In this document: in pieces, positions 7,330-7,684 of the stretch
Layout: every line of letters starts with the position of its first letter
How positions within the stretch are numbered: position 1 is the stretch's first letter
Assembly: GCA_945983015.1 (NCBI GenBank)
Contig: CAMFSN010000069.1
Coordinates: forward strand, 1-7,684
Direction of reading: 5' to 3'
DNA: 7,684 bases
Source: an uncultured Bacteroidales bacterium
GTDB lineage: Bacteria; Bacteroidota; Bacteroidia; Bacteroidales; UBA932
Position numbers and translations under genes: made by a program
Notes under the pieces: generated by a model
What the model was told of the DNA's origin: nothing
What the model saw: the letters and a program-made list of their open reading frames with translations, nothing else
Databases searched by the model: none

Positions 7330-7364
7330 AAAAAAAGCCTCCAGTCAAGCTAAATCAGGAAAGC
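7330..7364 (-). terminator. Weak candidate intrinsic terminator
   Basis: Read on the minus strand, GCTTTCC and GGAGGC can pair (about six pairs including one G-U, with one bulge) around a loop of about 15 bases, followed directly by a run of seven T. It could stop transcription entering from the right before the GH13-GH97 operon promoter. The stem is weak, so the call rests mainly on the T-run. Confidence 0.25.
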
Positions 7365-7373
7365 ACAATCAGC

Positions 7374-7487
7374 GGTGCCGGCAGTTCCTCTCCGGAACCG
7401 TCTCACTTCGTTCGACCCCACCGCAAGCGGTTCCCCCTCTTACATTGCCGAGGGTGGCGTGTGTTCCGAAGAGGACTGCCGAGCACC
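7374..7487. repeat. 114-base imperfect inverted repeat, MITE-like or structured RNA element
   Basis: Arms 7374-7398 and 7463-7487 (25 bases each) pair over 23 positions in blocks: GGTGC/GCACC, CGGCAG/CTGCCG, TCCTCT/AGAGGA and CGGAAC/GTTCCG. Two single-base bulges and one C-A mismatch interrupt the stem; in RNA from the minus strand the mismatch becomes a G-U pair. The 64-base interior holds two small hairpins, ACCGC-AA-GCGGT (7420-7431) and CCCTC/GAGGG (7435-7439 with 7450-7454). The stretch is clearly more GC-rich than the flanking operon promoter region. No transposase is encoded. Frames crossing it are open only because the inverted repeat is GC-rich, and they give no recognisable domain. 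Confidence 0.55.
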
Positions 7488-7492
7488 TTGAC

Positions 7493-7519
7493 GTGAGTAA
7501 ATCAGCCTTTTTACTCACC
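7493..7519. repeat. Palindromic direct repeat, copy 1
   Basis: This 27-base unit consists of GTGAGTAAA, an 8-base loop (TCAGCCTT), TTTACTCAC and a final C. The 9-bp stem is perfect. A second copy, differing only within the loop, starts 51 bases further on. No T-run follows, so it is not a typical terminator. Confidence 0.7.
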
Positions 7520-7543
7520 AGAGGCTCTTGAAAGACAAGTTCC

Positions 7544-7570
7544 GTGAGTAAATCGAGCTTTTTACTCACC
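7544..7570. repeat. Palindromic direct repeat, copy 2
   Basis: This copy has the same 9-bp stem GTGAGTAAA/TTTACTCAC, an 8-base loop (TCGAGCTT) and a final C. The stems are identical to copy 1 and only loop bases differ. The 24 bases between the copies (7520-7543) contain the small palindrome AGAGGCTCT. Confidence 0.7.
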
Positions 7571-7684
7571 GTTAGTTTTAGGTCGAATGGTAAGAAGGAA
7601 ACTACCTGGATGTATAGGCGTGAGGCTGGCGGCTTCGAGGGACGTGCCGCCCACGGCTCGGTAGTGGGTGCCGAGATCCGCGGC
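7571..7684. other. GC-rich, inverted-repeat-rich tail without a recognisable gene
   Basis: From about 7599 the sequence becomes strongly GC-rich. It contains nested inverted repeats: GGCGGC (7628-7633) with GCCGCC (7646-7651), and a competing stem 7646-7654 with 7664-7672 (8 of 9 pairs). One frame on each strand is open to the window end: plus from a GTG at 7544, and minus ending at a TAA at 7562-7564. Neither translation shows a domain I recognise, and open frames in short GC-rich DNA prove little. It may continue the repeat cluster or be the edge of a gene beyond the window. Confidence 0.4.

Noticed and set aside
7160..7531. Plus-strand frame of 123 codons beginning inside the GH13 gene's signal-peptide region.
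   Set aside because: It starts antisense to the GH13 gene, crosses the promoter region and the inverted repeat, and changes composition midway; it is not one coherent gene. Its helix-turn-helix-like part is noted separately.
7369..7569. Minus-strand frame of about 66 codons across the repeats, with an internal VSKK-x-DLLT duplication.
   Set aside because: The duplication is simply the two palindromic DNA repeats being in the same frame; the rest is translation of the GC-rich inverted repeat and resembles no protein family.
7493..7570. Two 27-base palindromic repeats with a 24-base spacer resemble a minimal CRISPR array.
   Set aside because: There are only two units, the differences lie inside the repeat, no third copy follows in over 100 bases, and no cas gene or leader is visible.

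Overview
The window looks like chromosomal DNA from a Gram-negative Bacteroidales bacterium, probably a gut or other glycan-degrading species. The evidence is a TrmD of Bacteroides type, a multi-repeat DUF349 protein, a secreted SusA-like/SusB pair, A/T-rich gene starts without clear Shine-Dalgarno sequences, and several matches to the Bacteroidetes promoter (TTTG, a spacer of about 19-21 bases, then TAnnTTTG). Genus cannot be fixed from the sequence.

Left part (1-1752): two housekeeping genes diverge from a short A/T-rich region. The minus-strand gene encodes a DUF349 repeat protein and runs off the left edge, so its C-terminus is missing. The plus-strand gene is trmD, the tRNA m1G37 methyltransferase. 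Their two -7 boxes face each other 13 bases apart.

Middle (1753-1970): a 218-base gap between convergent genes. It is not empty. It holds a textbook Bacteroidetes promoter, about 120 bases with three successive hairpins and no sizeable ORF, and a perfect 10-bp terminator-like stem. This is a good candidate for an unannotated small RNA.

Main part (1971-7214): a two-gene minus-strand operon for alpha-glucan breakdown, with genes 9 bases apart. The first gene encodes a 1008-residue secreted protein that joins two complete GH13 enzymes: an alpha-amylase-type domain and a full SusA/neopullulanase-type domain. All four GH13 motifs are intact in each half. The second gene encodes a GH97 alpha-glucosidase whose four active-site/calcium glutamates have the spacing of Bacteroides SusB. 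Together they should cut maltooligosaccharides or pullulan-like glucans in the periplasm and release glucose. The susA-susB order is that of the classical sus operon, but no susC/susD transporter genes follow.

Right edge (7215-7684): no convincing gene. It holds the probable operon promoter with a 17-bp palindrome over its -33 box, a possible minus-strand terminator, a 114-base imperfect inverted repeat, two 27-base palindromic direct repeats, and a GC-rich end rich in inverted repeats. This has the look of an interspersed-repeat or small non-autonomous element cluster and differs in composition from the rest.
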